A stretch of DNA of 64,000 nucleotides from CAVYUC01 sp963783085 (GCA_963783085.1 CAWAMJ010000007.1:124001-188000), one strand, 5' to 3'. Positions 25,398 to 34,684 are shown, numbered from the stretch's first letter. Translations and numbers: made by a program. The notes: a model not told the origin generated them from the sequence alone.

Positions 25398-26738
25398 TTA
25401 ATGAATAGAGCTGAACATCCGGCCGAATCGAATGTTTGCGGGAAACGTTTTATCTTTATCGAGCGACAGCCAGATGAACTTGGCTTCCCCAACAACATGG
25501 TCTTCGGGAACAAATCCCCAGTAGCGCGAATCGGCCGAATTATGCCGGTTATCGCCCATCATCCAGAAATAATTCATTTTAAACGTGTAACTGTCCGCTT
25601 TTTCGCCGTTAATGTAAATTTCGCTGTTGTTCACTTCCAGGTCGTTGTCTTCATAAACATCAATAACCCGTCGGTACAGCGGCAGGTTTTCGAGAGTTAA
25701 CTGCACTGTTTCACCTTTCGCCGGAATATGAATGGGGCCGAAATTGTCTACATTCCACTGGTAATCTTCATCGGAAGGGAAAATGGCAGGATCCCATTTT
25801 CCGGGCTCCTGAATAATTCGTTCCACTGCAATTACATTGGTAAATGTTTTTAACTTTTCAGCATTTTCTATCGTCAACGGGAAAACATACTGTTCGCTTG
25901 AAAAGATATTTCGGTCGGCCTCGGCGATATGCAGCCGTTCCAGCGCTTTAGGATTGATGGGGGTGCCGTTGGTTTTTACCACATATTCGTGCTGCGAAGT
26001 TTTAATTTCCTCGTGCGGTTTTCCGTTAATATACAACTGCGCCCGTTCCATTCGAATATCGTCTCCCGCAATGCCAATGCATCGCTTAATGTAGTTTTCG
26101 CGTTTATCAACCGGGCGGGCAATGATGTCGCCAAAATCACGTTTATCGGTCCAAACCGTTTCCCTCCCGTAATTACGAATGAGTTGATAATAACTCTGGC
26201 TTTGCGCGTTTAGCGCCACTGTATCTCCTTCCGGAAAATGAAAAACCACCACATCGTCGTTTTCCACGTGGCCGAAACCTTTCATGCGATGATACGGACG
26301 TTTAATCCATTCCACATACGATTTTGTATCTCTGGTTAACGGAAGCGTATTATGTACAAACGGAAAAGAAAGCGGTGTATTTGGGGTTTTTGGTCCGTAT
26401 GCCGTTTTGCTGACAAAAAGATAGTCGCCAACCAGCAACGTTTTTTCCATGGAAGATGTGGGAATGGTATACGCTTCAATAAAAAATATCCGGATAAACG
26501 ACGCGGCGATAACGGCAAAAATAATAGCGTCGATCCATTCCACAACTTTGGTTTGCTTGCCTTCCGGCGGGTTTTTCTTTTTCCAGAAAGCCCAGTGAAC
26601 TTTTTCAGTAATGTAAATGTCGAAAATAACAATCAGTCCCAAAAACCACCAGTAGTTGCCCAGCCAGATAACCCAAAGACTAAAAAGAACAGCGACGGTT
26701 AAAAATTTAAACCATTTGTTCATTAAAATTTCTCTCAT
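25398..26738 (-). CDS. lepB: Signal peptidase I
   Basis: A 446-residue membrane peptidase that cleaves Sec signal peptides. Two N-terminal membrane helices lead to the catalytic serine in YTIPTSSMEKTLLVGDYLFVSK (box B). The catalytic lysine is in NYIKRCIGIAGDD (box D), and GDNRHNSADSRYWGFVPEDHVVG forms box E. Between boxes D and E is a long insertion, as usual for the large Bacteroidota form (E. coli LepB has 324 residues). A second ATG at 26723 (MNKWFKF) lies behind an AGAGA stretch and may be the true start. It is 15 bp downstream of dapB and cotranscribed with it. Confidence 0.92.
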   Translation of the reverse strand: MREILMNKWFKFLTVAVLFSLWVIWLGNYWWFLGLIVIFDIYITEKVHWAFWKKKNPPEGKQTKVVEWIDAIIFAVIAASFIRIFFIEAYTIPTSSMEKTLLVGDYLFVSKTAYGPKTPNTPLSFPFVHNTLPLTRDTKSYVEWIKRPYHRMKGFGHVENDDVVVFHFPEGDTVALNAQSQSYYQLIRNYGRETVWTDKRDFGDIIARPVDKRENYIKRCIGIAGDDIRMERAQLYINGKPHEEIKTSQHEYVVKTNGTPINPKALERLHIAEADRNIFSSEQYVFPLTIENAEKLKTFTNVIAVERIIQEPGKWDPAIFPSDEDYQWNVDNFGPIHIPAKGETVQLTLENLPLYRRVIDVYEDNDLEVNNSEIYINGEKADSYTFKMNYFWMMGDNRHNSADSRYWGFVPEDHVVGEAKFIWLSLDKDKTFPANIRFGRMFSSIH

Positions 26739-26753
26739 TTTATTTTAGTGTTT

Positions 26754-27470
26754 TTATAAATTCAGTAAATCGTTCATGGAAAGTATCCCTTTATTTTCGA
26801 GGCAGTATTCCGCGGCTAAAACTGCACCAAGGGCAAATCCTTTCCGGCTTTTCGCACTGTGGGTAATTTCAATGTAATCTGCATCCGAATCGTATTTTAC
26901 GGAATGAATTCCAGGTACTTCGTCCCGGCGTTCCGACCGGATATTCAATTCATTGCCGCCGGGTTCCCTGTTGTTTACCCAGTCAGTTTTTCCCGGAAGA
27001 ATCCGGATGATATCCCCGGCCAGACTAATGGCTGTTCCGCTGGGCGAATCCAGTTTTTGCGTATGATGTACCTCGGTCATCTCAACGTTATATTCCTGAT
27101 GTTCGGCCATTAACGAAGCCAACTTGCGGTTAAGCGCAAAAAAAAGGTTGACGCCGATGGAAAAGTTGCTGCCGTAGAAAAACGTGCCATCGGTTTCTTT
27201 GCATTTTTGGTATACTTCCTCTTTTTTACCGAGCCAGCCTGTGGTGCCGCTCACCACGGGAATTCCCGCTTCAAAACAGATGTTGTAATTATTCACTGCC
27301 GATGAAGGGACTGTGAATTCAATGGCAACATCGCATCTTCGAAGGTTTTCAACCGTTAACTCTTCCTGGTTGTCAACATCTATTTTTAAAGCGACTTCAT
27401 GTCCGCGGGAGTGTGCGATTTTTTCGATTTCTTTTCCCATTTTCCCATAACCTATCATTGCAATCTTCAT
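26754..27470 (-). CDS. dapB: 4-hydroxy-tetrahydrodipicolinate reductase
   Basis: A 238-residue cytoplasmic enzyme of lysine and diaminopimelate synthesis, reducing the dehydrated product of DapA with NAD(P)H. The Rossmann start MIGYGKMGKEIEKIA has the G-x-G-x-x-G loop. EFTVPSSAVNN and VSGTTGW follow, and the signature EVHHTQKLDSPSGTA carries the catalytic His and Lys. It is slightly shorter than the E. coli protein (273), as usual in Bacteroidota. It heads the dapB-lepB pair. A TAnnTTTG-like -7 element on the minus strand (27504-27511) lies 34 bp before the ATG, though I see no clear -33 TTG. Confidence 0.92.
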   Translation of the reverse strand: MKIAMIGYGKMGKEIEKIAHSRGHEVALKIDVDNQEELTVENLRRCDVAIEFTVPSSAVNNYNICFEAGIPVVSGTTGWLGKKEEVYQKCKETDGTFFYGSNFSIGVNLFFALNRKLASLMAEHQEYNVEMTEVHHTQKLDSPSGTAISLAGDIIRILPGKTDWVNNREPGGNELNIRSERRDEVPGIHSVKYDSDADYIEITHSAKSRKGFALGAVLAAEYCLENKGILSMNDLLNL

Positions 27471-27657
27471 AACAATATTTTTACGCCGGATTTAAACAAG
27501 CCACAAAGATAAAATATTACTCAAAAGAATACCGAACAGTTTAAAAGTTAAAATTATTTCGACCAACAGTTGGTTGAAAACGTTAAACAGACCTGTATTT
27601 TGTATATTATGACGAACATCTTTCCGCATCTCTGTCATTCAGGAAAAATCTCTATTT

Positions 27658-28509
27658 TTGGATGTATTGAAACCAATTGAAAACATAAGGCTCATAGCAA
27701 CCGATCTTGACGGTACTTTTCTGAAAAATGACCGATCGGTTAGCGAAAAAAACATTGCCGCGTTGCACCGCCTCGGCAAAAAAAACATTATACGGGTGGT
27801 GGCCACCGGCAGAAACCTCCGGAAAGTAGGCGAGGTTATCGATGAGAACGTTCCGTTCGATTACATCGTGTATTCATCGGGGGCAGGGGTTTTCGACTGG
27901 CAAAGCCGGAAACAGGTTAGCAACCGGAATATCCTTCCGCAAACTGCCGATTTGTTAACCGGTTATTTTTTAAAAAGGGACATCAGTTTTTATGCTTTTT
28001 GTCCGGCGCCGGAAAATCATAACCTGTGGTTCCACAAAGGCAAAAAAAATTGTGAGGAATTTAACCGCTACCTGACTTTTCACAATTCATACATTCTTCC
28101 GTTTCCGAAGAACGGAAAAACAGAAAACGGCCTTTGCCAGTTTCTGCTCATCATACCTGAAGAGGAAGATACATTTCTTGAGCTGAAAAGCGAAATCGAG
28201 TCTCAATGCACTGATATCCGTGTGATCCGTTCGTCTTCTCCGGTAACCAACGGATACATTTGGGTGGAAGTTTTTCACGAATCGGTTTCAAAAGGGCACG
28301 GTGTAAAACAAATTTGCGATTTGCACAACATCCATCCCCGGAATACACTGGGTTTGGGAAACGATTACAACGACCTGGACTTGCTTGATTTTACCGGTCA
28401 CTCGTTTTTAACCGGGAATGCACCCGAAGGAATCAAGCAAATGTTTCCGCTCGTTCCGTCAAATGAAGACGATGCCTTTGCACATGTTGCTCAACCTCTC
28501 ATCGAATAA
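27658..28509 (+). CDS. HAD-superfamily Cof-type phosphatase
   Basis: A 283-residue cytoplasmic hydrolase. Motif I is ATDLDGTFLKND, with the nucleophile and acid Asp residues. Motif II is in RVVATGRN, and motif IV is LGLGNDYNDLDLLDF. The large C2-type cap (about 85-200) and the SKGHGVKQICDLHNI segment put it in the Cof/YidA group, which removes phosphate from sugar phosphates or nucleotide cofactors. No ATG lies near the domain start: the frame begins at a TTG at 27658, with another TTG at 27667. A TTG start is therefore likely. It is divergent from dapB. Confidence 0.82.
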   Translation: MDVLKPIENIRLIATDLDGTFLKNDRSVSEKNIAALHRLGKKNIIRVVATGRNLRKVGEVIDENVPFDYIVYSSGAGVFDWQSRKQVSNRNILPQTADLLTGYFLKRDISFYAFCPAPENHNLWFHKGKKNCEEFNRYLTFHNSYILPFPKNGKTENGLCQFLLIIPEEEDTFLELKSEIESQCTDIRVIRSSSPVTNGYIWVEVFHESVSKGHGVKQICDLHNIHPRNTLGLGNDYNDLDLLDFTGHSFLTGNAPEGIKQMFPLVPSNEDDAFAHVAQPLIE

Positions 28510-28607
28510 ATTGTTGTAATGAGATGAAATACAGCGATGGTTTATTTTCAAGGATATTTCGCCCAAAAAACATGGACAAAAAATAAATTAACATAAAGAA
28601 TATTTAA

Positions 28608-31412
28608 ATGATACGAATTTTTATAACTACGATTTTTCTGCTGGCAACATTCATTTTGCCGGCTCAGCAACCCTTCGATCTAAGCGATACAATTCCTGTA
28701 GATACGAAAGTCTCGAAAGGAGTTTTGGATAACGGTCTGACGTATTATGTCCGTTCGAACGACGAACCGGAAAATCGCGCTGAACTTATGCTGGTAGTGA
28801 AAGCCGGTTCGGTGAATGAAGACGAAGACCAGCAGGGATTGGCGCATTTTGCCGAACACATGTCGTTTAATGGTACGAAGAATTTTCCGAAGAATGAACT
28901 CATCAATTATTTTGAATCCATCGGTATGGAATTCGGGCCGGAGATTAATGCTTACACGTCTTTCGACGAAACGGTGTACATGCTCAAAGTGCCGCTCGAT
29001 ACCGCTGAATACATGGAAAAAGGACTGCAGGTGCTGTTCGATTGGGCCAGTCAGGTAGATGATTCTGAAGAAGAATTTGAAAAAGAGCGCGGGGTGGTGT
29101 ACGAAGAATACCGTGGTGATTTAGGCGCCGACGAACGGATGAGACGAAAAACCCTGCCGGTTTTGCTGCACAATTCGAAATACGCAAATCGATTGCCAAT
29201 CGGTAAACCTGATATCATTCAGAACGCGCCGGTGGAAGCTTTGCAGCGTTTTCGCAACGACTGGTACCGCCCGGGATTGGAGGCTATTATCGTTGTGGGT
29301 GATTTCGACCAGGAAAAAATGGTGGAACGTGTAAAAGAGAAATTTTCGCAAATTCCGGCCCGTGAAAACCCGAGGGAAAAGAAAATTTTTGACATCCCCG
29401 GACATGACTCAACTTTAATAAGTATTGCAACGGATAAAGAAGCACAATATCCGATGGCAGCAGTTTACTACAAACATCCGCTGGAAAAAGAAAAAACACT
29501 GGCCGATTATCGCAAATCAATTATGGAAAACCTTTATAACGGAATGATTAATAACCGGCTGGCAGAACTTACCCAACAGGCCAACCCGCCGTTTATTATG
29601 GGCCAGTCATCTATTTCCGGCCTGGTGGGGCCAACCACGGCGTATACATCAGTGGCAATCACCCAAAACGGAAAGATTGAAGAAGGGTTAAAAGCAGTGT
29701 TGCTTGAAAATAAGCGGGTAAGCGAGTATGGATTTACCCCGACCGAACTGGCGCGACAAAAAACAGCGATGTTAAATTCGATGGAAAAAGCATACAACGA
29801 ACGGGAAAACCGGAAATCGATTTCGTATGCCAATGAATACAAGCGTAATTTTTTAATGACTGAGGAACCAATTCCCGGCATCGAAAGGGAATATGAATAT
29901 TTTAAACAGTTTATGCCAACCATCACTGTGAAGGAAGTAAACCAACTGGCCGATAAATGGATAACCGATAAAAACAGGGTGGTAGTAATTACAGCGCCGG
30001 AAATCGAAGGTGTGGAAGTCCCTGCCAAACAAGATATCGTTGAACTGCTCAATAAGGTGGATACAGCAACTGTGGAGCCATATGAAGACACTGTTTCTGA
30101 TGTTCCGCTGGTACAGAACGAGCCAAAGGGAAGTAATGTTGTAAAAGAAACAAAGCTGGAAAAAGTAGATGCCACAGAATGGAAGCTTGCAAACGGAGCG
30201 ACAGTGGTTCTAAAACCAACTGATTTTAAAGAAGATGAAATACTTTTCACCGCGTGGAGCCCGGGCGGAAATTCGTTGTACGATTTGAAAGATGATATTT
30301 CAGCCAATCTGACTTCAACCATCATGTCGATGAGCGGAATAGCAGATTTCGATAACATTACACTGGATAAAATGCTATCCGATAAAGTGTTCAGCGTTTC
30401 GCCGTACATCAGCGAACTGCGCGAAGGTTTCAGCGGGAGTTCTTCGGTGAGCGATGTTACAACACTGCTGCAAATGGTTTACCTCTATTTTACCAATCCA
30501 CGGTTCGACCAAACCAGTTTTCAGTCGTACATGAACCGGATGTCGGCCGTGCTTGAAAATAAATCGGCCTCGCCTGAGGCGGCATTCCGCGATACGCTGA
30601 CTTACGTTTTAGCCAATTATAACAAACGTGCGCGGCCAATGACGCAGGAATTGCTGAAAGAAGCCGATTTCCAGCGCATAGAAGAAATTGGTAAAGAACG
30701 TTTTCAGAATGCTTCCGATTTTTATTTCTTTTTCGTTGGAAATATTAACGTTGATGAATTTAAACCGCTGGTTGAAAAGTACATCGGTGGAATTCCATCG
30801 AACGGGGATCAGGAGCACTGGAGGGATTTGAACATTGAAGAGCCGGATGGAGTGGTGGAAAAGACCGTGGAAAAAGGCGAAGATCCAAAAAGTATTCAGT
30901 ACATCGTTTTTCATGGCGATTTCAATTATTCGGCTGAAAATAAGCTGCTGCTCGACGCCATCGGAAAAATCCTGACCACACGGCTCCTGGAAGTAATTCG
31001 CGAAGATAAAAGCAGCGTTTATTCCATCGGCGCCAGCCCGTCGTCATCAAAATATCCCGAGGAAGAATATACCATCTCCATTTATTACGGAACCGACCCG
31101 CAAAAGCTTTCGGAGCTGAAACAGGCAGTATTTGAGGAAATTAAAGATTTTTCAGAAAACGGTCCGAGTGAAGAGGAACTGAACAAGGCAAAGGAAAAAA
31201 TGCTGCGCGAACGGGAAACTGCGTTGCGGGAAAATGGGTTTTGGCTCAGCTTGTTGAGTAATACTTATTATTTGAAGGACGGCGATTTTTCGCAGTTTGG
31301 AACTTACGATAAACTGGTAAATAATTTAACGGCTGATGCTGTGAAAAATGCATTTCAAAAATATTTCGATTTCCATAATTATGTAAGCGTGGCATTAAAA
31401 CCCGCTGGTTAG
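28608..31412 (+). CDS. Secreted M16 family zinc peptidase (two-domain)
   Basis: A 934-residue exported peptidase with a Sec signal (residues 1-20). The inverted zinc motif H-x-x-E-H is His80-Phe-Ala-Glu-His84, followed by the distal Glu in FEKERGVVYEEYRG and the INAYTSFDETVYM segment. The second half (about 520-930) repeats the M16 fold without the zinc motif (TAWSPGGNSLYDL), as in pitrilysin and PqqL-type proteins; the two halves form a clam shell around peptide substrates. Location is periplasmic. Many Bacteroidota have such PqqL-like proteases; the substrate here is unknown. A terminator follows 20 bp after the stop. Confidence 0.88.
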   Translation: MIRIFITTIFLLATFILPAQQPFDLSDTIPVDTKVSKGVLDNGLTYYVRSNDEPENRAELMLVVKAGSVNEDEDQQGLAHFAEHMSFNGTKNFPKNELINYFESIGMEFGPEINAYTSFDETVYMLKVPLDTAEYMEKGLQVLFDWASQVDDSEEEFEKERGVVYEEYRGDLGADERMRRKTLPVLLHNSKYANRLPIGKPDIIQNAPVEALQRFRNDWYRPGLEAIIVVGDFDQEKMVERVKEKFSQIPARENPREKKIFDIPGHDSTLISIATDKEAQYPMAAVYYKHPLEKEKTLADYRKSIMENLYNGMINNRLAELTQQANPPFIMGQSSISGLVGPTTAYTSVAITQNGKIEEGLKAVLLENKRVSEYGFTPTELARQKTAMLNSMEKAYNERENRKSISYANEYKRNFLMTEEPIPGIEREYEYFKQFMPTITVKEVNQLADKWITDKNRVVVITAPEIEGVEVPAKQDIVELLNKVDTATVEPYEDTVSDVPLVQNEPKGSNVVKETKLEKVDATEWKLANGATVVLKPTDFKEDEILFTAWSPGGNSLYDLKDDISANLTSTIMSMSGIADFDNITLDKMLSDKVFSVSPYISELREGFSGSSSVSDVTTLLQMVYLYFTNPRFDQTSFQSYMNRMSAVLENKSASPEAAFRDTLTYVLANYNKRARPMTQELLKEADFQRIEEIGKERFQNASDFYFFFVGNINVDEFKPLVEKYIGGIPSNGDQEHWRDLNIEEPDGVVEKTVEKGEDPKSIQYIVFHGDFNYSAENKLLLDAIGKILTTRLLEVIREDKSSVYSIGASPSSSKYPEEEYTISIYYGTDPQKLSELKQAVFEEIKDFSENGPSEEELNKAKEKMLRERETALRENGFWLSLLSNTYYLKDGDFSQFGTYDKLVNNLTADAVKNAFQKYFDFHNYVSVALKPAG

Positions 31413-31432
31413 TTTTGACTGAATTTGAAATG

Positions 31433-31469
31433 AAAGCCGGTGCTACTTTTCAGTGGGGCCGGTTTTTTT
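31433..31469 (+). terminator. Rho-independent terminator after the M16 peptidase
   Basis: AAAGCCGG (31433-31440) pairs with CCGGTTTT (31459-31466, one G-T pair), with an 18-nt loop and a T run at 31463-31469. Its position argues that the next gene starts at 31511, not at the in-frame TTG 31415. Confidence 0.6.
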
Positions 31470-31510
31470 GTGCTTCAAATAATGTAATTTTGGCCTTTCA
31501 AAACAGAACG

Positions 31511-32119
31511 ATGAAAATATATTCGCCGCTTTTTATTTTATTACGCGTTGTTATTTATTCCCTTTTGATGTTTGGCGTTGCGCAGGGTATAATGTTCGAC
31601 GCCGTTCACCCGATGGAAGACGGGTATTTCGGTGAAATTACCGTCACGGAAATCGGGCAGGAAGTTCTGCTTTTTATCCTGTTTGTTTTTTACCTGGTTT
31701 TTGGTCTGAAAAACAAGCCGGTCCGTCCGGTGGCCAATCTCCTTTCGTTGTTTTTCCTGATGTCGTTTTTACGGGAATTCAATTTTCTGTTTAATTGGGT
31801 GTACCCGGTTTTACTCGTGTTTTTCATTGCGGTCTGGCTGTTCATTCGCGACTTCAAAAAAATAAAGGATGCCACTCTGCTTTTATTCAGCCAACCTGCT
31901 TCCGGATGGTTTTTTGCCGGGTTTTTAACTACTTATATTTTCAGCCGGTTAATGGGGCGCTCCAAATTCTGGAGAATTTTATATGCCGACGAGACCTATC
32001 GTTTCGCAAAAGCAGCAACCGAAGAAGCAATTGAGTTGGCCGGCGATGTGTTTTTGCTAATTGCAGCGATTGAATTTGCGCTCTTCTTTTATGCGGAAAA
32101 GAAAAATGACAGATCATGA
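31511..32119 (+). CDS. Integral membrane protein of unknown function
   Basis: A 202-residue protein with about five or six hydrophobic segments: at 8-28, 48-67, 75-95, 97-113, 130-150 and 175-195. A conserved-looking polar stretch 'ADETYRFAKAATEEAIELAGDVFLL' precedes the last helix and could form an intramembrane site. No family is recognised. The last four bases ATGA overlap the start of the following glycosyltransferase gene, so the two are translationally coupled and may work together, for example in envelope glycan assembly; that is inference. Confidence 0.6.
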   Translation: MKIYSPLFILLRVVIYSLLMFGVAQGIMFDAVHPMEDGYFGEITVTEIGQEVLLFILFVFYLVFGLKNKPVRPVANLLSLFFLMSFLREFNFLFNWVYPVLLVFFIAVWLFIRDFKKIKDATLLLFSQPASGWFFAGFLTTYIFSRLMGRSKFWRILYADETYRFAKAATEEAIELAGDVFLLIAAIEFALFFYAEKKNDRS

Positions 32120-32997
32120 AGGTATGCGGTTTTACATTCATTAAAAATGCCGAAAAGTTTGATTTTCCAATTGTTGAGGCGATTACCTCTGTTTTGCCGG
32201 TTTGCGATCGTTTTGTTGTGGCAGTTGGAGAATCGGAAGACAATACCCGAAAAATCATTGAAAAAATTGCTCCGGAAAAAATAACCATTATCGACACGGT
32301 TTGGGACGAAAGCATGAAAACAGGCGGAGCTGTGTATGCTGTCGAAACCGACAAAGCGTTCGATGCCGTTCCGCCGGAATACGATTGGTGTTTCTATATT
32401 CAGGGCGACGAAGCAGTGCACGAAAAATACCTGCCGGAAATTCAGAAATCGATGGAGGAAAACCTTGAAAACCCGGCAGTGGAAGGACTGCTTTTCAAAT
32501 ACCGGCATTTTTATGGAACTTACGATTACGTAGCGGTTTCCCGGAAATGGTACCGCAATGAAATCCGGATCATCCGTAACGACAAAAACATCCGCTCATA
32601 CCGCGATGCGCAGGGTTTCCGAAAAAATGGCCGAAAATTGCGTGTGGTTCCGGCGAAAGCGGAAATTTACCATTACGGCTGGGTGCGCCCGCCAAAATTT
32701 ATGCAGGAAAAGGTGGATGCGGTAAAACAATTTTACGACGGCATTTCATCGGATGAAGCGCAGAAAAAAGCGGTAAAACAGGAATTCGATTACAATAATA
32801 ATTACGATGCGCTGGCACGTTTCGAAGGAACTCACCCGAAAGTGATGGGCCAAAGAATTCAACGGTTAAACTGGCACGTGAAAGTGGATACAGGAAAAAT
32901 CCGCATGAAGCCGAAATACCGGATTTTGCATTTTATTGAAAAAGTATTCGGGATTCGCCTGTTTGAATACAGGAATTATAAAATACTGAAAATGTAA
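32116..32997 (+). CDS. Glycosyltransferase family 2-like protein
   Basis: A 293-residue cytoplasmic protein with a GT-A fold. The beginning GFTFIKNAEKFDFPIVEAI corresponds to the usual 'IKNEE.. L..ai.Sv' of family 2 transferases. VAVGESEDNTRKII is the 'D-x-S-x-D-x-T' sugar-nucleotide segment with its first Asp replaced by Gly, and WCFYIQGDEAVHE is the metal-binding turn (here G-D-E instead of D-x-D). The C-terminal third is basic and helical, probably contacting acceptor or membrane. Donor and acceptor are unknown. It overlaps the preceding membrane-protein gene by ATGA and is followed within 3 bp by a family A repeat. Confidence 0.72.
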   Translation: MKVCGFTFIKNAEKFDFPIVEAITSVLPVCDRFVVAVGESEDNTRKIIEKIAPEKITIIDTVWDESMKTGGAVYAVETDKAFDAVPPEYDWCFYIQGDEAVHEKYLPEIQKSMEENLENPAVEGLLFKYRHFYGTYDYVAVSRKWYRNEIRIIRNDKNIRSYRDAQGFRKNGRKLRVVPAKAEIYHYGWVRPPKFMQEKVDAVKQFYDGISSDEAQKKAVKQEFDYNNNYDALARFEGTHPKVMGQRIQRLNWHVKVDTGKIRMKPKYRILHFIEKVFGIRLFEYRNYKILKM

Positions 32998-32999
32998 TT

Positions 33000-33146
33000 T
33001 TGAGTCCACTCCGAAAAGTCAAAAACCCCTAAATCCCCTCAAAGGGGACTTTGAAGAGTTCGTTGATTTTCAGCAAGTTCCCCTTTAGGGGTCAGGGGTA
33101 AAGAAGTTGAAAATCAATGAACTCAGACTTTTCGGAGCAGACTCAA
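33000..33146 (-). repeat. 145-bp palindromic MITE-like repeat, family A, copy 2
   Basis: This copy runs TTGAGTC to GACTCAA and is the reverse complement of the element at 6527-6680. By eye only two substitutions and one small change in a hairpin (CCCCTTTGAGGGG instead of CCCCTTAAGGGG) separate them. It sits 3 bp past the glycosyltransferase stop and 57 bp before the HicB-like gene. The AATATT flank of copy 1 is absent here. Confidence 0.8.
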
Positions 33147-33203
33147 TTTTTAATTCTTAAATTGGTCGGGGATGTTTAACAACTATTTAGATTCTAAAAC
33201 AAA

Positions 33204-33407
33204 ATGAAAAAATACCGGTTTACAGCAGAAATTACCTGGGATAAGGAATTAAATCTATACGTGGGAAATGTTCCTGAATTGCCCGGTGCTCATTCTCAGG
33301 CGCAATCGCTCGATGAACTTAACGTTCGTTTACGGGAAGTCATTCAACTTTGTTTAGAGGAAATACCGGAAGATGAATTAGATGATTTACCGGAATTGAT
33401 TGAATGA
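33204..33407 (+). CDS. HicB-like (UPF0150) small protein, without HicA
   Basis: A 67-residue protein with the HicB partial RNase-H-like fold: YRFTAEITWDKELNLYVGNVPELPGAHSQ (the 'A..P.lpG..t.G' pattern) and DELNVRLREVIQLCLEE, then an acidic tail. In toxin-antitoxin pairs HicB blocks the RNase HicA and carries a C-terminal DNA-binding domain. Here that domain is missing and no HicA ORF lies on either side, so this is an orphan of unknown role. It lies just after a family A repeat. Confidence 0.75.
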   Translation: MKKYRFTAEITWDKELNLYVGNVPELPGAHSQAQSLDELNVRLREVIQLCLEEIPEDELDDLPELIE

Positions 33408-33434
33408 ACTTTTTATTTTTTCGTGTTGAAAGAC

Positions 33435-34154
33435 TTATTGAAACATCTTTCTTGCCTTTTCCAACATATCCGGTTTTCCTACATCCATCCACATTTCCGA
33501 TTCATCGACATAACCTTTTATCAAATGTTCTTCCGCCAGTTTCAGGTAAAAATCAATGATTGAAAATCTTTCTTCACCAGGCATATAATCAAAAATCTCA
33601 GGCTGAAAAACATGGATTCCGCTAAACGCGAATTCATCGGCCAGTTCCATATTGGCAGGCCTCGAAATTTTGATTTCGCCGGTTTTTTTATTGATCCAGC
33701 CCAATAATCGCTGCTGATCGTCAAATTTCAGGTAACGGCTGGTTTCGCGGTTGCGGACCACCAATGTAGCCAGCGCCCCTGAATTTTTGTGTTCTGTTAT
33801 CAAATCAGCGATTTTTATATCGCTTAAAACATCCACATTGTAAACCAGCACCGGCTCGTTTCCGCGCAAAAACGGGGCAGCTTTTTTCAAACCGCCGCCG
33901 GTATCGAGAAGTTGATTTGTTTCATCGGAAATATGAACGGGAATTCCGAAATCATGTTCGTTGAGCCATGAAACTACCTGCTCCGAAAAATGATGGACAT
34001 TCACCACCATTTCATTGATGCCTTCGTTTCTAAGCTTTTCAACAGCGTGCTGCAAGAGTGGTTTTCCTCCAATTTCAACCAGCGCCTTGGGTTTATTGGC
34101 TGTCTCCGGTTTGAGGCGCGTTCCCAGTCCGGCAGCAAAAATCATCGCTTTCAT
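33435..34154 (-). CDS. Sugar-phosphate nucleotidyltransferase
   Basis: A 239-residue cytoplasmic enzyme that couples a sugar 1-phosphate to a nucleoside triphosphate. The signature AAGLGTRLKPETANKPKALVEIGGKPL at residues 7-33 holds the G-x-G-T-R and P-K nucleotide-binding residues, and PVLVYNVDVLSDI gives the metal-binding Asp. The compact size and single nucleotidyltransferase domain match MurU or mannose-1-phosphate guanylyltransferase-like proteins of Bacteroidota. No kinase gene (such as an aminoglycoside-phosphotransferase-fold partner) is adjacent in this window. The sugar is not predictable by eye. Confidence 0.82.
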   Translation of the reverse strand: MKAMIFAAGLGTRLKPETANKPKALVEIGGKPLLQHAVEKLRNEGINEMVVNVHHFSEQVVSWLNEHDFGIPVHISDETNQLLDTGGGLKKAAPFLRGNEPVLVYNVDVLSDIKIADLITEHKNSGALATLVVRNRETSRYLKFDDQQRLLGWINKKTGEIKISRPANMELADEFAFSGIHVFQPEIFDYMPGEERFSIIDFYLKLAEEHLIKGYVDESEMWMDVGKPDMLEKARKMFQ

Positions 34155-34240
34155 CTCATCTTTTTTAAGTTCATTTTTAATGAAACAAAAGTAAGGCTAC
34201 GGAAACTGGAATCAAAACAAAAAGAATCGGGAAGAAACAG

Positions 34241-34684
34241 TTACCGAATCCGGTTCATGCTGCGAATCAGTGCTTCATCTTTCCCGATGCTGCGAATGGC
34301 CAGATAATCGAGAATAACAGCGATTACCGGAAATGCCACCGGAATTTTAAAAGCCACCTGCACCTCCTGGAAACTGGCATAGGCAAAATAGAAAAACAGC
34401 CCCACAAGCCCCAGCAGCAGGATGATGGTAAAAACTGTCAGCCGCATTTGCCGGATGCGTTTTTTATACATGAAAATGATGACAAAATGGAGCAAAGAAA
34501 TCAGCCCAATGAAAATCATGATGGGAAGTCCGTCGAAAATTTTTTGTTCGGTATTGAAAATTCCCCTGGCATTGAAAACGTACAGTTGATTGTTTGCCAC
34601 CAAATCTGCAAAATTTAACTGAAGGAGCGTAGCCACTAAAATTCCGGCCAGCAGCAGGTATACCGTTTGAATTCGTTGAATCAT
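34241..34684 (-). CDS. DUF4293 family membrane protein
   Basis: A 147-residue inner-membrane protein with four hydrophobic helices. The beginning MIQRIQTVYLLLAG is characteristic of DUF4293, a Bacteroidota family of unknown function; a non-cytoplasmic stretch (ADLVANNQLYVF) precedes helix two. The longer frame up to 34774 would overlap the helicase gene and adds a non-family N-terminus, so I use 34684. It lies 44 bp downstream of the helicase-nuclease gene on the same strand and may be cotranscribed. Confidence 0.78.
   Translation of the reverse strand: MIQRIQTVYLLLAGILVATLLQLNFADLVANNQLYVFNARGIFNTEQKIFDGLPIMIFIGLISLLHFVIIFMYKKRIRQMRLTVFTIILLLGLVGLFFYFAYASFQEVQVAFKIPVAFPVIAVILDYLAIRSIGKDEALIRSMNRIR

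Noticed and set aside
29534..30409. A 291-codon minus-strand ORF inside the M16 peptidase gene
   Set aside because: It is a Ser-rich antisense shadow of the peptidase frame without any domain.
31415..31511. A longer start (TTG 31415) for the membrane protein after the M16 peptidase
   Set aside because: It would place a terminator hairpin inside the gene and adds residues with no membrane or signal character.
33204..33434. A HicA toxin gene beside the HicB-like gene
   Set aside because: Only 27 bp separate it from the next gene on the opposite strand, and upstream lies the palindromic repeat; no HicA-like ORF fits.
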